Shown piece after piece: positions 8,429 to 23,931 of a stretch of DNA of 64,000 bases. The position numbers and the translations under genes are program-made. Numbering within the stretch: position 1 is the first letter of the stretch; each line of letters opens with the position of its first letter. Source of the stretch: Streptomyces sp. 6-11-2 (lineage in GTDB: Bacteria; Actinomycetota; Actinomycetes; Streptomycetales; Streptomycetaceae); contig NZ_BJOR01000001.1 of the NCBI RefSeq assembly GCF_006540305.1, forward strand, positions 3,906,001 through 3,970,000, read 5' to 3'. Below the pieces are notes generated by a model. That model saw only the letters and a program-made list of their open reading frames with translations. It did no database searches and had not been told where the DNA came from.

Positions 8429-9016
8429 TCAGTCGCGGGGGAACTCGTCGGTCTTGAGGACGAGGCCCACCGGAGTGTCGTTCAGGTCGATCTCGTCACC
8501 GAAGTCGAGGCTGAGGACACCGCGGTACTCGCCGTCCTTGGGCAGGGTGTGCAGGTGCCATGTGCCGGTGTACGGGTCCACGATCAGGTACACCGGCACT
8601 CCGGCGGCCGCGAAGGCGTCCTTCTTCGGGCCGTAGTCGTTCCGGGCCGTGCCCTGGGAGATCACCTCGGCGACCAGCTCGACGTCCCCGGGACGCCAGT
8701 GACCCTTCTCGTCCTTCCGGGCACCCTCCGCGAGGGCGACGACGTCGGAGGCGAAGCCGTTGAGGTGTCCGGGGTAGTCGATGCGGACGTCGGACTTCAC
8801 GCGCTTGCGCGGGTACGTGGAGCGCAACTGCTCGACGATGTCCAGGATGATCTCCCAGTGGGTGTCCCGCTGTGGCGTCACGAAGATGCCCCCCTCGACG
8901 ATCTCGGTCTTGAAACCTTCGGGGATGTGCATCTGCTCCAGCCACTCGAACATCTCGTCGAGGGTGGGCTCGTCGCTGTGGTCGGCCATCTCGTTCCTGT
9001 CTGCCAGAACAGTCAC
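8429..9016 (-). CDS. Uma2-family (DUF820) putative restriction endonuclease
   Basis: A 195-residue protein with the PD-(D/E)XK-like Uma2 pattern: EIVEGGIFVTP near the N-terminus, VRIDYPG and FASDVVALAE in the middle, VELVAEVISQGTARNDYGPK, and the strand AGVPVYLIVDP. These proteins are abundant in Streptomyces and cyanobacteria; their biological targets are unknown. GTG at 9016 is used because GGAGGAG is seven bases upstream; an internal ATG nine codons later is also possible. A rearranged relic of a second Uma2 gene lies 2.5 kb away (10914-11085). Confidence 0.85.
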   Translation of the reverse strand: MTVLADRNEMADHSDEPTLDEMFEWLEQMHIPEGFKTEIVEGGIFVTPQRDTHWEIILDIVEQLRSTYPRKRVKSDVRIDYPGHLNGFASDVVALAEGARKDEKGHWRPGDVELVAEVISQGTARNDYGPKKDAFAAAGVPVYLIVDPYTGTWHLHTLPKDGEYRGVLSLDFGDEIDLNDTPVGLVLKTDEFPRD

Positions 9017-9120
9017 CGTGCCGCTCCTCCCCGCTGCTGCTCGGTCGCATGCAGCCGCGCGGTACAACGATACGCACGGTGACCAGGTCACGTCCGGGAG
9101 CGCGGCGGGACACTGGGCCC

Positions 9121-9693
9121 ATGAGACTGTTCGCCGCCGTACTGCCCCCGCGGGACGTGCTCGGCGCGCTCGCGGCCGAGATCGCCGGGTTGCGGAAGCT
9201 GCCGGGCGCGGACCGGCTGCGGTGGACGCAGCGGCCCGCCTGGCACTTCACGCTCGCCTTCTACGGCGAGGTCGGCGAGGAGGTCGTACCCGAGCTGTCG
9301 GCCCGCCTGGAGAAAGCCGCACACCGGACCGGGGCCTTCCCGCTCGCCCTGCGCGGGGGAGGACAGTTCGGGCGCGGCAAGGCGCTGTGGACGGGGGCGG
9401 AGGGCGACCTCGCGACCCTGCGGCTGCTGGCCGACCGCGCGGAGGCGGCGGCGCGGAAGGCGGGTGTGCCGATGAAGGAGCACCGCCCCTACCAGGCCCA
9501 CCTGACGGTGGCGCGCGGCCGGGACGGCCTGGACGTGCGGCCGTACGTCCAGGCGTTGCGGGACTTCGCGAGCGATGCGTGGACCGTGGAGGAGCTGGTC
9601 CTCGTGCGCAGCCTGCTGCCGAGGTCCGGGGTGCTGGGTGAGCGGCCCCGCTACGAGCCGGTCGGCCGCTGGCCACTGCGGGCGGCCGGTTAG
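9121..9693 (+). CDS. thpR: RNA 2',3'-cyclic phosphodiesterase (2H family)
   Basis: A 190-residue 2H phosphoesterase. The two catalytic HxT motifs are present as HFT at His42 and HLT at His127, each in the family context (WHFTLAFYGEV; AHLTVARGR). ThpR/LigT enzymes open 2',3'-cyclic phosphate RNA ends and can ligate tRNA halves in vitro; the in vivo role is unclear. The gene diverges from Uma2 with about 100 bases between them. Confidence 0.88.
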   Translation: MRLFAAVLPPRDVLGALAAEIAGLRKLPGADRLRWTQRPAWHFTLAFYGEVGEEVVPELSARLEKAAHRTGAFPLALRGGGQFGRGKALWTGAEGDLATLRLLADRAEAAARKAGVPMKEHRPYQAHLTVARGRDGLDVRPYVQALRDFASDAWTVEELVLVRSLLPRSGVLGERPRYEPVGRWPLRAAG

Positions 9694-9703
9694 TCTCGAG
9701 TAC

Positions 9704-9793
9704 GTGGACCCGAAAACCCGGAACCGGATCATGGCCGGTGCGCTTGTGCTGATGCTCGCCGTCGTCGCCCTGGCGTCCGCGCTCGGCAGGTGA
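9704..9793 (+). CDS. Small single-span membrane protein (29 aa)
   Basis: A GTG-started 29-codon ORF, 10 bases after thpR. It begins VDPKTRNRIMAG and continues as one hydrophobic helix ending ALGR. The charged head, clean membrane segment and position suggest a real small protein co-transcribed with thpR; I believe similar short proteins occur in other Streptomyces. Function unknown. It could still be chance, given the length. Confidence 0.5.
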   Translation: MDPKTRNRIMAGALVLMLAVVALASALGR

Positions 9794-9847
9794 CGCGGAG
9801 CACGGACGCCAGGGGCGGTACGGCCGCTCGGGCGGCGCGGGAGGTGC

Positions 9848-10843
9848 CTACCAGGCGAAGGCCTCCGGCGACGGACCCGGTCCCGGGAAGATCTCGTCGA
9901 GTCCGGCCAGCAGTTCCTCGCTCAGCTCCAGCTCGACCGCCCGCAGCGCCGACGCGAGCTGCTCGGCGGTGCGCGGACCGACGATCGGGCCGGTCACGCC
10001 GGGCCGGGTGAGCAGCCAGGCCAGCGCGACCTCGCCGGGCTCCAGACCGTGCTTGTCGAGCAGGTCCTCGTACGCCTGGATCCGGTCGCGCACGGCGGTG
10101 TCGGCGAGCGCGTCGGCGGACCGGCCGGAAGCGCGCCGGCCGCCCTCGACCTGCTTCTTGATCACACCGCCCAGCAGCCCGCCGTGCAGCGGCGACCAGG
10201 GGATGACCCCGAGGCCGTAGTCCCGCGCGGCCGGGATCACCTCCATCTCGGCGCGCCGCTCGGCGAGGTTGTACAGGCACTGCTCGCTGACGAGCCCGAT
10301 GGTGCCGGAGCGCCGCGCGGCGATCTCGTTGGCCTGGGCGATCTTGTAGCCGGGGAAGTTGGAGGAACCGACGTAGAGGATCTTGCCCTGCTGGATCAGT
10401 ACGTCGACGGCCTGCCAGATCTCCTCGAAGGGGGTGTCCCGGTCGATGTGGTGGAACTGGTAGACGTCGATGTGGTCGGTCTGCAGCCGCTTGAGGCTGG
10501 CGTCGACGGCCCGCCGGATGTTCAGGGCGGAGAGCTTGTCGTGGTTGGGCCAGACGGTGGAGTTGTCCGGGGACATGTTCCCGTAGGCCTTGGTGGCCAG
10601 GACGACCTTGTCGCGCCGGTCCCCGCCCTTGGCGAACCAGTTGCCGATGATCGACTCGGTGCGGCCCTTGTTCTCGCCCCAGCCGTAGACGTTGGCCGTG
10701 TCGAAGAAGTTGATCCCCGCGTCCAGCGCCGCGTCCATGATCGTGTGGCTGTCCGCCTCGTCGGTCTGCGGACCGAAGTTCATCGTGCCGAGCACCAGTC
10801 GGCTGACCTTGAGTCCTGTGCGTCCGAGCTGTGTGTACCTCAT
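9848..10843 (-). CDS. Aldo/keto reductase
   Basis: A 331-residue TIM-barrel NADPH oxidoreductase. The catalytic tetrad is visible: Asp and Tyr in NFFDTANVYG, Lys in VVLATK, His in YQFHHID; the cofactor-binding end has GPIVGPRTAEQL. The family reduces aldehydes and ketones, substrate unknown. ATG 10843 gives the canonical N-terminus MRYTQLGRTGLKVS; there is no clear Shine-Dalgarno box. Confidence 0.9.
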   Translation of the reverse strand: MRYTQLGRTGLKVSRLVLGTMNFGPQTDEADSHTIMDAALDAGINFFDTANVYGWGENKGRTESIIGNWFAKGGDRRDKVVLATKAYGNMSPDNSTVWPNHDKLSALNIRRAVDASLKRLQTDHIDVYQFHHIDRDTPFEEIWQAVDVLIQQGKILYVGSSNFPGYKIAQANEIAARRSGTIGLVSEQCLYNLAERRAEMEVIPAARDYGLGVIPWSPLHGGLLGGVIKKQVEGGRRASGRSADALADTAVRDRIQAYEDLLDKHGLEPGEVALAWLLTRPGVTGPIVGPRTAEQLASALRAVELELSEELLAGLDEIFPGPGPSPEAFAW

Positions 10844-10913
10844 GGTCCACAAGCCAACGTCTTGGAGTGCGCTCGATGCAAGGGGGGTTGTGGACGGGGC
10901 GGGACGGCGGTGG

Positions 10914-11085
10914 TCAGTCGCGGGGGAACTCGTCGGTCCTGAGGACGAGGCCGAGGTGGGTGGTGCTCGTGTCGACGGCGGTTCCGTAGTCGACACGCAG
11001 CTCGCAGGTGCAGGAGTCCTCCGCGCTCGCCGGTGTCCCCGTGTACCTCATCGCCGACCCCTACCAGGGCAGGTGCCGCGTCCGG
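10914..11085. pseudogene. Rearranged Uma2 gene relic with inverted halves
   Basis: The minus strand 10914-11005 encodes a Uma2 C-terminus ending GLVLRTDEFPRD and a stop; its last 41 bases differ from the intact gene at 8430 by two bases. Immediately beyond, the plus strand 11011-11085 encodes LAGVPVYLIADPYQG, matching AGVPVYLIVDPYTG of the intact protein. The two pieces are therefore in opposite orientation: an internal inversion has destroyed the gene and most of the N-terminus is lost. Confidence 0.75.
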
Positions 11086-11118
11086 GCCACGGGGCGGCGT
11101 GCATATGCCAGTGAGCGC

Positions 11119-11793
11119 TCACCCTTCGTACTCGCCACCCCACCCCCACCCCTGGTGCAGCGCCCCCGCGAACGCTGCCGCGATCTTGTGCTCGCCGCTC
11201 TCGTTCGGGTGGGTGCCGTCGTAGGTGTCCGTGTGGATGTCATACGTCGGCGGCGGGGGCGCCAGGAGCAGCGGGGAGCCGGGTTCGTCCAGACCGGCCA
11301 CCGCCTCGGCCAGCAGCTCGTTGAAGCGGTCCACCTCCGTGGCGAAGAGCGGGTCGGCCTCGGCGCGGATGTTCGTGATCACCGGGAGCAGGACCGCGCG
11401 GATACGCGCGTTGGCGGCCCGCGCCTGTGCCACGAAGGCCTCCACGTGCACCGCCGTCTGCTCGGCGTTCGTGTAGAAGCCCAGGTCGATCAGGCCGAGC
11501 GAGACCAGCAGCACATCCGCGCGGCACTCGCGCACCGCGTCGCCGACGAGCGGGACCATGTGCCCCCAGCCCTCGCCCCAGCCGGCCAGATGGGCGCGGG
11601 GGAAGTCCGGATCGGCGTAGGCGAGGGAGACCGGCGCGTCCGCCGACGTGTCGTAGAGCGTCTCGCGCGGGCCGACGAGGGTGAAGGGGCCGCCGTACGT
11701 CGCGCACAGGTGCCGCCACAGACGGTAACGCCAGGTGTGCTCGCCCGCGCTGCCGATCGTCATGGAGTCGCCGACGGGCATGAACCTGAGCAT
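11119..11793 (-). CDS. SGNH/GDSL-family hydrolase
   Basis: A 224-residue esterase/lipase-like protein. The nucleophile motif is at the very N-terminus (FMPVGDSMTIG), the oxyanion Gly is in the next block, and the catalytic Asp-His pair is in DGTHPNESG near the C-terminus. There is no signal peptide from the chosen ATG, so it may act inside the cell unless a longer start exists. It diverges from the secreted propeller-like protein by 88 bases. Confidence 0.85.
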   Translation of the reverse strand: MLRFMPVGDSMTIGSAGEHTWRYRLWRHLCATYGGPFTLVGPRETLYDTSADAPVSLAYADPDFPRAHLAGWGEGWGHMVPLVGDAVRECRADVLLVSLGLIDLGFYTNAEQTAVHVEAFVAQARAANARIRAVLLPVITNIRAEADPLFATEVDRFNELLAEAVAGLDEPGSPLLLAPPPPTYDIHTDTYDGTHPNESGEHKIAAAFAGALHQGWGWGGEYEG

Positions 11794-11881
11794 CCGCTCA
11801 TCATGGACGACGGGCGTCGGCGGTGCGATGTGAGGCCCGCCACGCAGTGTGAACATCCGTGCGGGATGGCAGGCTTGGGGG

Positions 11882-14498
<2,617 letters not shown>

Positions 14499-14506
14499 CG
14501 ACGGCG

Positions 14507-14536
14507 AGGCGCCCGGGCGATCGACGCCGGGCGCCT
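14507..14536 (+). terminator. Terminator hairpin after the cellulase
   Basis: AGGCGCCCGG at 14507-14516 and its exact reverse complement CCGGGCGCCT at 14527-14536 enclose a ten-base loop. It begins eight bases after the cellulase stop and is followed by TTGCGGTT, so it is a plausible rho-independent-like terminator. Confidence 0.75.
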
Positions 14537-14641
14537 TGCGGTTGAGGGACGGGCGGCGCCGCTTTTCAGTCCCTGATGGCGGAAACTGTTCCACTCGGCT
14601 GATCGTCTTGGTTGGAGAGGCCGAGCGGAGAGGGAGCCGGG

Positions 14642-15703
14642 GTGGGTCGGGGGCGGGCGGACAGCGGTGCGGCAGCGGTGAGGGCGGCGGTGCCGTCGTG
14701 GGCGCGGCGCCGGGCGGGGCGGAGCGCTCCGAGCCAGGAGGCGCCGGCAGGCGCGGGGTGCCGGGCGGCGCGGCGGCGGGGGCGGGTGCTTGCCGGGTTC
14801 GCGGTGCTGACGGCCGGGTTGCTGGTGTTCCACCGGGCCGTGCCCAACTCCGTGGGCCGTGTGGGCAGTCTGCTGGAGGCGTTCCTGCCGTGGCTCGGCC
14901 TGGTGGTCGTGGTGCTGTTCGCCCTGGCGCTGCTGCGCCGCTCCGCCGTGGCACTGGTGGCTCTGCTGCTGCCGGTGGCGGCCTGGACGTACCTCTTCGG
15001 CGGGCTGCTCCTGCCCGCGACGGCGCCCGGCGCGCGCCAACTGGTCGTGGTGCAGCACAACGTCAGCGACGAGAACGCCGATCCGGCGGGCACGGCCCGC
15101 GCCCTGGCCGACGCCGGGCCGGACCTCATCGCGCTGGAGGAACTGGTGCCCCCGGCCCTGGCGGTCTACGAGCGGACCCTCGCAGCCGCCTACCCGTACC
15201 ACGAGGTCCGGGGCACCGTCGGACTCTGGTCGAGGCATCCGCTGACCGGTGCGCGGGCGCTGGACATCAAACCCCGTGGGATCACGGAACCCTGGAACCG
15301 CGGACTGCGGGCCGAGGTGCAGACGCCGCACGGCCGGGTCGCGGCGTACGTGGCGCACCTGCCCTCACTCCGCCTCCGGGCGAGCGGCCTCACGTCCGCC
15401 CGGCGCGACGAGAGCGCCCGGCTGCTGGGCGAGGCCGTCGCGGCCGAGGAGCTGAGAACGGTGATCCTGCTGGGCGACCTCAACGGCACCGTCGAGGACC
15501 GCGGCCTCGCCCCGCTGACCTCACGGCTGAACGTGGCGGAACGGGGCTTCGCGCTCAGCTTCCCCGCGGCCTTCCCGCTGGCCCGGATCGACCAGGTCAT
15601 GGCGCGCTCGGCGACCGTCACCGACATCCGCACCCTGCCCACCACCGGCAGCGACCACGTACCGGTCGCCGCCAGGGTCGAACTGTCAGCCGCCGGTCGC
15701 TGA
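14642..15703 (+). CDS. Membrane endonuclease/exonuclease/phosphatase-family protein (VanJ-like)
   Basis: A 353-residue protein: a basic N-terminal stretch, two or three membrane helices (about residues 48-115), then an extracytoplasmic EEP domain with QHNVSDENAD, LIALEELVPP, LLGDLNGT and the closing TGSDHVPV, which carry the metal-binding Asn, Glu, Asp, Asn, Asp and His. This layout is that of VanJ-type proteins, one of which gives teicoplanin resistance in S. coelicolor; most homologues have unknown phosphoester substrates. GTG 14642 follows GGAGAGGGAG; a TTG at 14612 is an alternative. Its 3' end overlaps the next convergent gene by 18 bases. Confidence 0.8.
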   Translation: MGRGRADSGAAAVRAAVPSWARRRAGRSAPSQEAPAGAGCRAARRRGRVLAGFAVLTAGLLVFHRAVPNSVGRVGSLLEAFLPWLGLVVVVLFALALLRRSAVALVALLLPVAAWTYLFGGLLLPATAPGARQLVVVQHNVSDENADPAGTARALADAGPDLIALEELVPPALAVYERTLAAAYPYHEVRGTVGLWSRHPLTGARALDIKPRGITEPWNRGLRAEVQTPHGRVAAYVAHLPSLRLRASGLTSARRDESARLLGEAVAAEELRTVILLGDLNGTVEDRGLAPLTSRLNVAERGFALSFPAAFPLARIDQVMARSATVTDIRTLPTTGSDHVPVAARVELSAAGR

Positions 15704-15958
15704 GGAGACGGGCCTGCTTCGCCGTCCCCACAGGCTCATCGCCCATGACGCGAGGACCAGGAGGACACAAGCGGCCTTGGTGATCCGGGCCGCGGGTGAG
15801 TGCGAGCCGTACCCGGAGACGAGGACGACGCCTGCCACGCCGGTGACGAGCAGCAGCGCCGGCAGCCCGCGCCGCCACACGGGCAGGTGGTGCACACCCC
15901 ACACCGACCAGGCCGTCCAGACGCAGACGGACAGGATGAACCACTCGAGGACACTCAT
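15686..15958 (-). CDS. Small membrane protein of unknown function (90 aa)
   Basis: Three short hydrophobic segments (about residues 5-22, 32-48 and 60-75) separated by WRR- and charge-containing turns, ending in a basic, Ser-rich tail. I do not recognise a family. It lies downstream of serC on the same strand with a gap of about 100 bases and may be read from the same transcript. Its 3' end runs into the 3' end of the EEP gene on the other strand. Confidence 0.65.
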   Translation of the reverse strand: MSVLEWFILSVCVWTAWSVWGVHHLPVWRRGLPALLLVTGVAGVVLVSGYGSHSPAARITKAACVLLVLASWAMSLWGRRSRPVSSATGG

Positions 15959-16055
15959 CGGACCCTCCGCCGGCGGCGGGAATGCCTGCCCGCCTCCGTG
16001 ACCGCGGGCGCCCGCCTGTTCGCCGGGCGCCCTTCGCTGCTGTGTGCGGGAGACG

Positions 16056-20171
<4,116 letters not shown>

Positions 20172-20304
20172 CGATGGGTTGCCGTGGGTCCAGAGGAGTA
20201 CGGCGGCTGTGGTGAACCACGGAATGGGGGCCATCGTGGACAGTGGCAAACGGGTTTCACGCCCCTGACCGCGTCCATTACCCTGGACCCATCAGTACAT
20301 CCCG

Positions 20305-21303
20305 ATGCACAAACCCCTAACCCAGTACCTGGACCGCCCCGTGACCACGCCCAGCGCCGCCACACCTTCCTCTCCCTCCCCGGTCACCTCCGCGCCGGCC
20401 ACCGCGCCCGCGCCCGGGTCCCCGGGCCGTTTCGGCTCGCTCGGTCCGGTCGGGCTGGTCCTGGCCGGGGGCATCTCGGTGCAGTTCGGCGCCGCGGTGG
20501 CCGTGACGCTGATGCCGCGGGCGGGCGCGCTCGGCGTGGTGACCCTGCGGCTGCTGGTGGCCGCGATCGTGCTGCTGCTGGTCTGCCGGCCCCGGCTGCG
20601 CGGGCACTCGCGCGCCGACTGGGGCACGGTCGTCGTCTTCGGCATCGCGATGGCCGGGATGAACGGCCTCTTCTACCAGGCGGCCGCCCGCATCCCGCTC
20701 GGCCCCGCCGTCACCCTCGAAGTGCTCGGCCCGCTCGCCCTGTCGGTGCTGGCCTCGCGCCGCGCGATCAACTTCGTGTGGGCCGCCCTGGCCCTGGCCG
20801 GTGTCTTCCTGCTCGGCGGCGGGAGTTTCGACAGCCTCGACCCCGCCGGTGTCGGCTTCGCGCTGAGCGCGGGCGTGATGTGGGCGGCGTACATCGTCTT
20901 CAGCGCCCGTACCGGCCGGCGCTTCCCGCAGGCCGACGGGCTGGCCCTGGCGATGGCGGTCGGCGCGCTGCTTTTCCTGCCGCTGGGGATCGCCGAGTCC
21001 GGGTCGAAGCTGCTCGTCCCGTCGACGTTCGCCCTGGGCGCGGGGGTGGCCGTGCTGTCCTCCGTCCTGCCGTACACCCTCGAACTGCTCGCCCTGCGCC
21101 GCCTGCCCGCCTCCACCTTCGCCATCCTCATGAGCCTGGAACCGGCCCTCGCCGCCTCGGCCGGCTTCCTCATCCTCGGCCAGTCCCTCTCCGCCCTCCA
21201 GGCCACGGCCATCGTCCTGGTCATCGCGGCGAGCATGGGCGCGGTCCGCACCCAGGTGGGACGGGCGAAGGCGGTGCCCCCGCTTCCGGAGGCGCACCCC
21301 TGA
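20305..21303 (+). CDS. EamA/DMT-family transporter (RhtA-like)
   Basis: A 332-residue protein with ten predicted membrane helices in two EamA repeats; the closing helices contain SLEPALAASAGFLILGQSL, the conserved end of the second repeat. Family members export amino acids or metabolites; substrate unknown. The first 40 residues are Pro/Ser/Thr-rich and cytoplasmic. ATG 20305 is about 22 bases after a TACCCT -10-like hexamer; GTG 20341 is an alternative start that drops 12 residues. Confidence 0.85.
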   Translation: MHKPLTQYLDRPVTTPSAATPSSPSPVTSAPATAPAPGSPGRFGSLGPVGLVLAGGISVQFGAAVAVTLMPRAGALGVVTLRLLVAAIVLLLVCRPRLRGHSRADWGTVVVFGIAMAGMNGLFYQAAARIPLGPAVTLEVLGPLALSVLASRRAINFVWAALALAGVFLLGGGSFDSLDPAGVGFALSAGVMWAAYIVFSARTGRRFPQADGLALAMAVGALLFLPLGIAESGSKLLVPSTFALGAGVAVLSSVLPYTLELLALRRLPASTFAILMSLEPALAASAGFLILGQSLSALQATAIVLVIAASMGAVRTQVGRAKAVPPLPEAHP

Positions 21304-21377
21304 CGGGTCCCGGCCCAGCGCCGGATCCCCTGACCGGTTCCGGTCCTCGGCACCGCGCGCCGGGCCATGAATTCATG

Positions 21378-21389
21378 CAAGCACGCTTG
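21378..21389 (+). promoter_or_regulatory. Inverted repeat CAAGC-AC-GCTTG, likely TetR operator
   Basis: Five-base arms CAAGC (21378-21382) and GCTTG (21385-21389) overlap the -35 region of the promoter in front of the acyl-CoA operon. The regulator encoded at the operon's end is TetR-type and would be the natural ligand, but this is inferred from position alone. Confidence 0.5.
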
Positions 21390-21415
21390 ATTGTTTCGAG
21401 GCTCGCTGCCATGCT
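21387..21415 (+). promoter_or_regulatory. Promoter of the acyl-CoA operon (leaderless)
   Basis: TTGATT at 21387-21392 and CATGCT at 21410-21415 are spaced by 17 bases. A transcript starting seven bases after the -10 would begin at the ATG at 21422, which has no ribosome-binding site, so the first gene is probably translated from a leaderless mRNA. Confidence 0.5.
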
Positions 21416-21421
21416 CCCCGC

Positions 21422-22216
21422 ATGGCCGATCCGACGCTGGTGTTCGACGATCTGCGTGTTGAGGGTGACGAACTCGATCGGCTTGTCGCCGGGCTGAGTC
21501 CTGCGGAGTGGCGGCGGCCGACGCCCGCGGCCGGATGGAGCGTCGCGCATCAGATCGCCCATCTCGCCTGGACCGACCGGTCCGCGCTTCTCGCCGTCAC
21601 CGACCCGGAGGGCTTTCAGGCGCGGGTCGAGGAGGCGCTCGCCGCGCCCGGGACGTTCGTCGACCAGGGGGCGGAGGAGGGCGCACGGCTGCCGCCGGAC
21701 GAGTTGCCGGCGCGCTGGCGGGAGGGGCGGGCCGCGCTCGACCGGGCATTGCGGGCGGCGCCGCCCGGGGCCCGCTTCCCCTGGTACGGGCCGCCCATGT
21801 CGGCCGCCTCCATGGCGACCGGGCGGCTGATGGAGACCTGGGCGCACGGACAGGACGTGGCCGACGCGCTCGGTGTGGTGCGCGCACCCACCGACCGGCT
21901 CAGGCATGTGGTGCGCATCGGGGTGCGGGCGCGGGACTTCGCCTTCGGCGCGCACGGGCTGCCCGCGCCCGCGGAGGCGTTCCGCGTGGAGGTCCGAGGT
22001 CCCTCCGGGGAGCTGTGGACGTACGGTCCCGAGGACGCCGGGCAGCGGGTCACCGGGTCCGCCCTCGACTTCTGCCTCCTGGTCACCCAGCGCGCCCACC
22101 GCGCCGACCTCGCGGTACGCGCCGAGGGGCCGGACGCCGACCGCTGGCTGGACATCGCCCAGGCCTTCGCCGGTCCGCCCGGTGGAGGGCGGGCGCCCAA
22201 GGGGGCCGCCGGATGA
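21422..22216 (+). CDS. TIGR03084-like DinB/maleylpyruvate-isomerase-type metal-binding protein
   Basis: A 264-residue protein of the mycothiol-dependent maleylpyruvate isomerase/DinB fold. WSVAHQIAHLAWTD and METWAHGQDVADAL carry the His, and Glu/His residues that hold the metal, and a C-terminal SCP2-like tail follows. I recall this as TIGR03084, a family found beside acyl-CoA genes in actinobacteria without known function. It is the first gene of the operon and its stop overlaps the AtuA-like start (ATGA). Confidence 0.82.
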   Translation: MADPTLVFDDLRVEGDELDRLVAGLSPAEWRRPTPAAGWSVAHQIAHLAWTDRSALLAVTDPEGFQARVEEALAAPGTFVDQGAEEGARLPPDELPARWREGRAALDRALRAAPPGARFPWYGPPMSAASMATGRLMETWAHGQDVADALGVVRAPTDRLRHVVRIGVRARDFAFGAHGLPAPAEAFRVEVRGPSGELWTYGPEDAGQRVTGSALDFCLLVTQRAHRADLAVRAEGPDADRWLDIAQAFAGPPGGGRAPKGAAG

Positions 22217-23931
22217 CCCTGCGCATCGGCAACGCCTCCGGCTTCTACGGCGACCGGTTCGACGCCGTGCGCGAGATGCTCACCGGCGGTGAACTGGACG
22301 TCCTCACCGGCGACTACCTCGCCGAGCTGACCATGCTCATCCTGGCCCGGGACCGGCTCAAGGACCCGGCGGCCGGCTACGCCCGCACCTTCCTGCGGCA
22401 GATGGAGGAGTGCCTCGGACTCGCCCACGAGCGGTCCGTGAAGATCGTGACCAACGCGGGCGGGCTCAATCCGGCCGGGCTCGCCGGCCGCTTACGGGAG
22501 CTGGCCGAACGGCTCGGCATCCCGGTGCGCGTGGCCCACGTCGAGGGCGACGACCTCACCGCCAGCCTCTCCCGTGCCCTCGCCTCCGCCCCCGCCGGGG
22601 ACGCCCCCCTCGCCGCCCACGCCTACCTCGGCGGCTTCGGGATCGCCGCCTGCCTGCGCGCGGGCGCCGACGTCGTGGTCACCGGGCGGGTCACGGACGC
22701 CGCCCTGGTCACCGGGCCCGCCGCCGCCCACTTCGGCTGGCGGCCGGAGGAGTACGACCGGCTGGCGGGCGCCGTCGTCGCCGGGCACGTGCTGGAGTGC
22801 GGCGCCCAGGCCACCGGCGGCAACTACGCCTTCTTCGCCGACCACGCCCTCGACCGGCTGCGCCACCCCGGTTTCCCGCTCGCCGAGATCCACGAGGACG
22901 GCAGCTGCGTGATCACCAAGCATCCCGGCAGCGGCGGGGTGGTGGACGTCGGCACGGTGACGGCCCAACTGCTGTACGAGACGGGCGGCGCCCGGTACGC
23001 CGGGCCCGATGTCACCACGCGGCTGGACACCGTAAGGCTCGGTCAGGACGGACCCGACCGGGTGCGCGTCGAGGGCGTGCGCGGGGAGGCCCCGCCGCCC
23101 GCCCTCAAGGTGGGCCTCAACCGCCTCGGCGGCTTCCGCAACGAGGTCACCTTCGTCCTCACCGGACTCGACATCGAGCGCAAGGCCGAGCTGGTGCGGC
23201 AGCAGATGCGGGACGCGCTCGGGTCCGCCGGGTCACCTCCCGGCGAGGTGCGCTGGGACCTGGTGCGGACCGACCGGGCCGACGCCGGTACCGAGGAGAC
23301 GGCGAGCGCCCTGCTCCGGCTGGTCGTACGGGACCGGGACCCGCGGGCGGTGGGGCGGGTGTTCAGCGGGTCCGCCGTGGAGCTGGCGCTCGCCGGATAC
23401 CCCGGCTTCCACATGCCGGCGCCTCCCGGGAAGGGCGCGCCCTACGGCGTCTTCGAGGCCGTGTACGTCCCCCAGGACGCCGTCGAGCAGGTGGCCGTCC
23501 TCCACGACGGCCGCCGTGTCGCCGTGCCACCGCCCGAGGAGACGCACGCCCTTGAGGACGTGGAGCGGCCGCCGCTGCCGGACCCCCTCCCGGACGGTCC
23601 CACGCGGCGGGCCCCCCTCGGACTCGTCGCCGGGGCGCGCAGCGGGGACAAGGGCGGTGACGCCAACGTCGGCGTGTGGGCGCGCTCGGAACAGGGCTGG
23701 CGGTGGCTCGCGCACGCGCTGACGACCGAGACGTTCCGGCAGTTGGTCCCGGAGAGCCGGACGCTGGCCGTGGAACGGCACGTACTGCCCGATCTGCGCG
23801 CCCTCAACTTCGTCGTCCGCGGGATCCTCGGCGAGGGCGCCGCCGCCCAGCACCGCTTCGACCCGCAGGCCAAGGCACTGGGCGAATGGCTGCGTTCCCG
23901 CCACCTGGACATACCGGAGGCCCTGCTTTGA
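22213..23931 (+). CDS. AtuA-like protein (DUF1446), acyclic terpene/acyl-CoA catabolism
   Basis: A 572-residue protein starting RIGNASGFYGDRFDAVREML and having the DUF1446 core (KIVTNAGGLNP; AYLGGFGIAACLRAGADVVVTGRVTDAA) plus the C-terminal AtuA-type extension (GARSGDKGGDANVGVWAR). AtuA is needed for acyclic terpene (citronellol/geraniol) utilisation in Pseudomonas, where it sits next to geranyl-CoA carboxylase, as here; its reaction is unknown. The start overlaps the preceding stop (ATGA). The last codons abut the right end of the TnpB element, whose terminal bases supply part or all of the present stop codon. Confidence 0.88.
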   Translation: MTLRIGNASGFYGDRFDAVREMLTGGELDVLTGDYLAELTMLILARDRLKDPAAGYARTFLRQMEECLGLAHERSVKIVTNAGGLNPAGLAGRLRELAERLGIPVRVAHVEGDDLTASLSRALASAPAGDAPLAAHAYLGGFGIAACLRAGADVVVTGRVTDAALVTGPAAAHFGWRPEEYDRLAGAVVAGHVLECGAQATGGNYAFFADHALDRLRHPGFPLAEIHEDGSCVITKHPGSGGVVDVGTVTAQLLYETGGARYAGPDVTTRLDTVRLGQDGPDRVRVEGVRGEAPPPALKVGLNRLGGFRNEVTFVLTGLDIERKAELVRQQMRDALGSAGSPPGEVRWDLVRTDRADAGTEETASALLRLVVRDRDPRAVGRVFSGSAVELALAGYPGFHMPAPPGKGAPYGVFEAVYVPQDAVEQVAVLHDGRRVAVPPPEETHALEDVERPPLPDPLPDGPTRRAPLGLVAGARSGDKGGDANVGVWARSEQGWRWLAHALTTETFRQLVPESRTLAVERHVLPDLRALNFVVRGILGEGAAAQHRFDPQAKALGEWLRSRHLDIPEALL

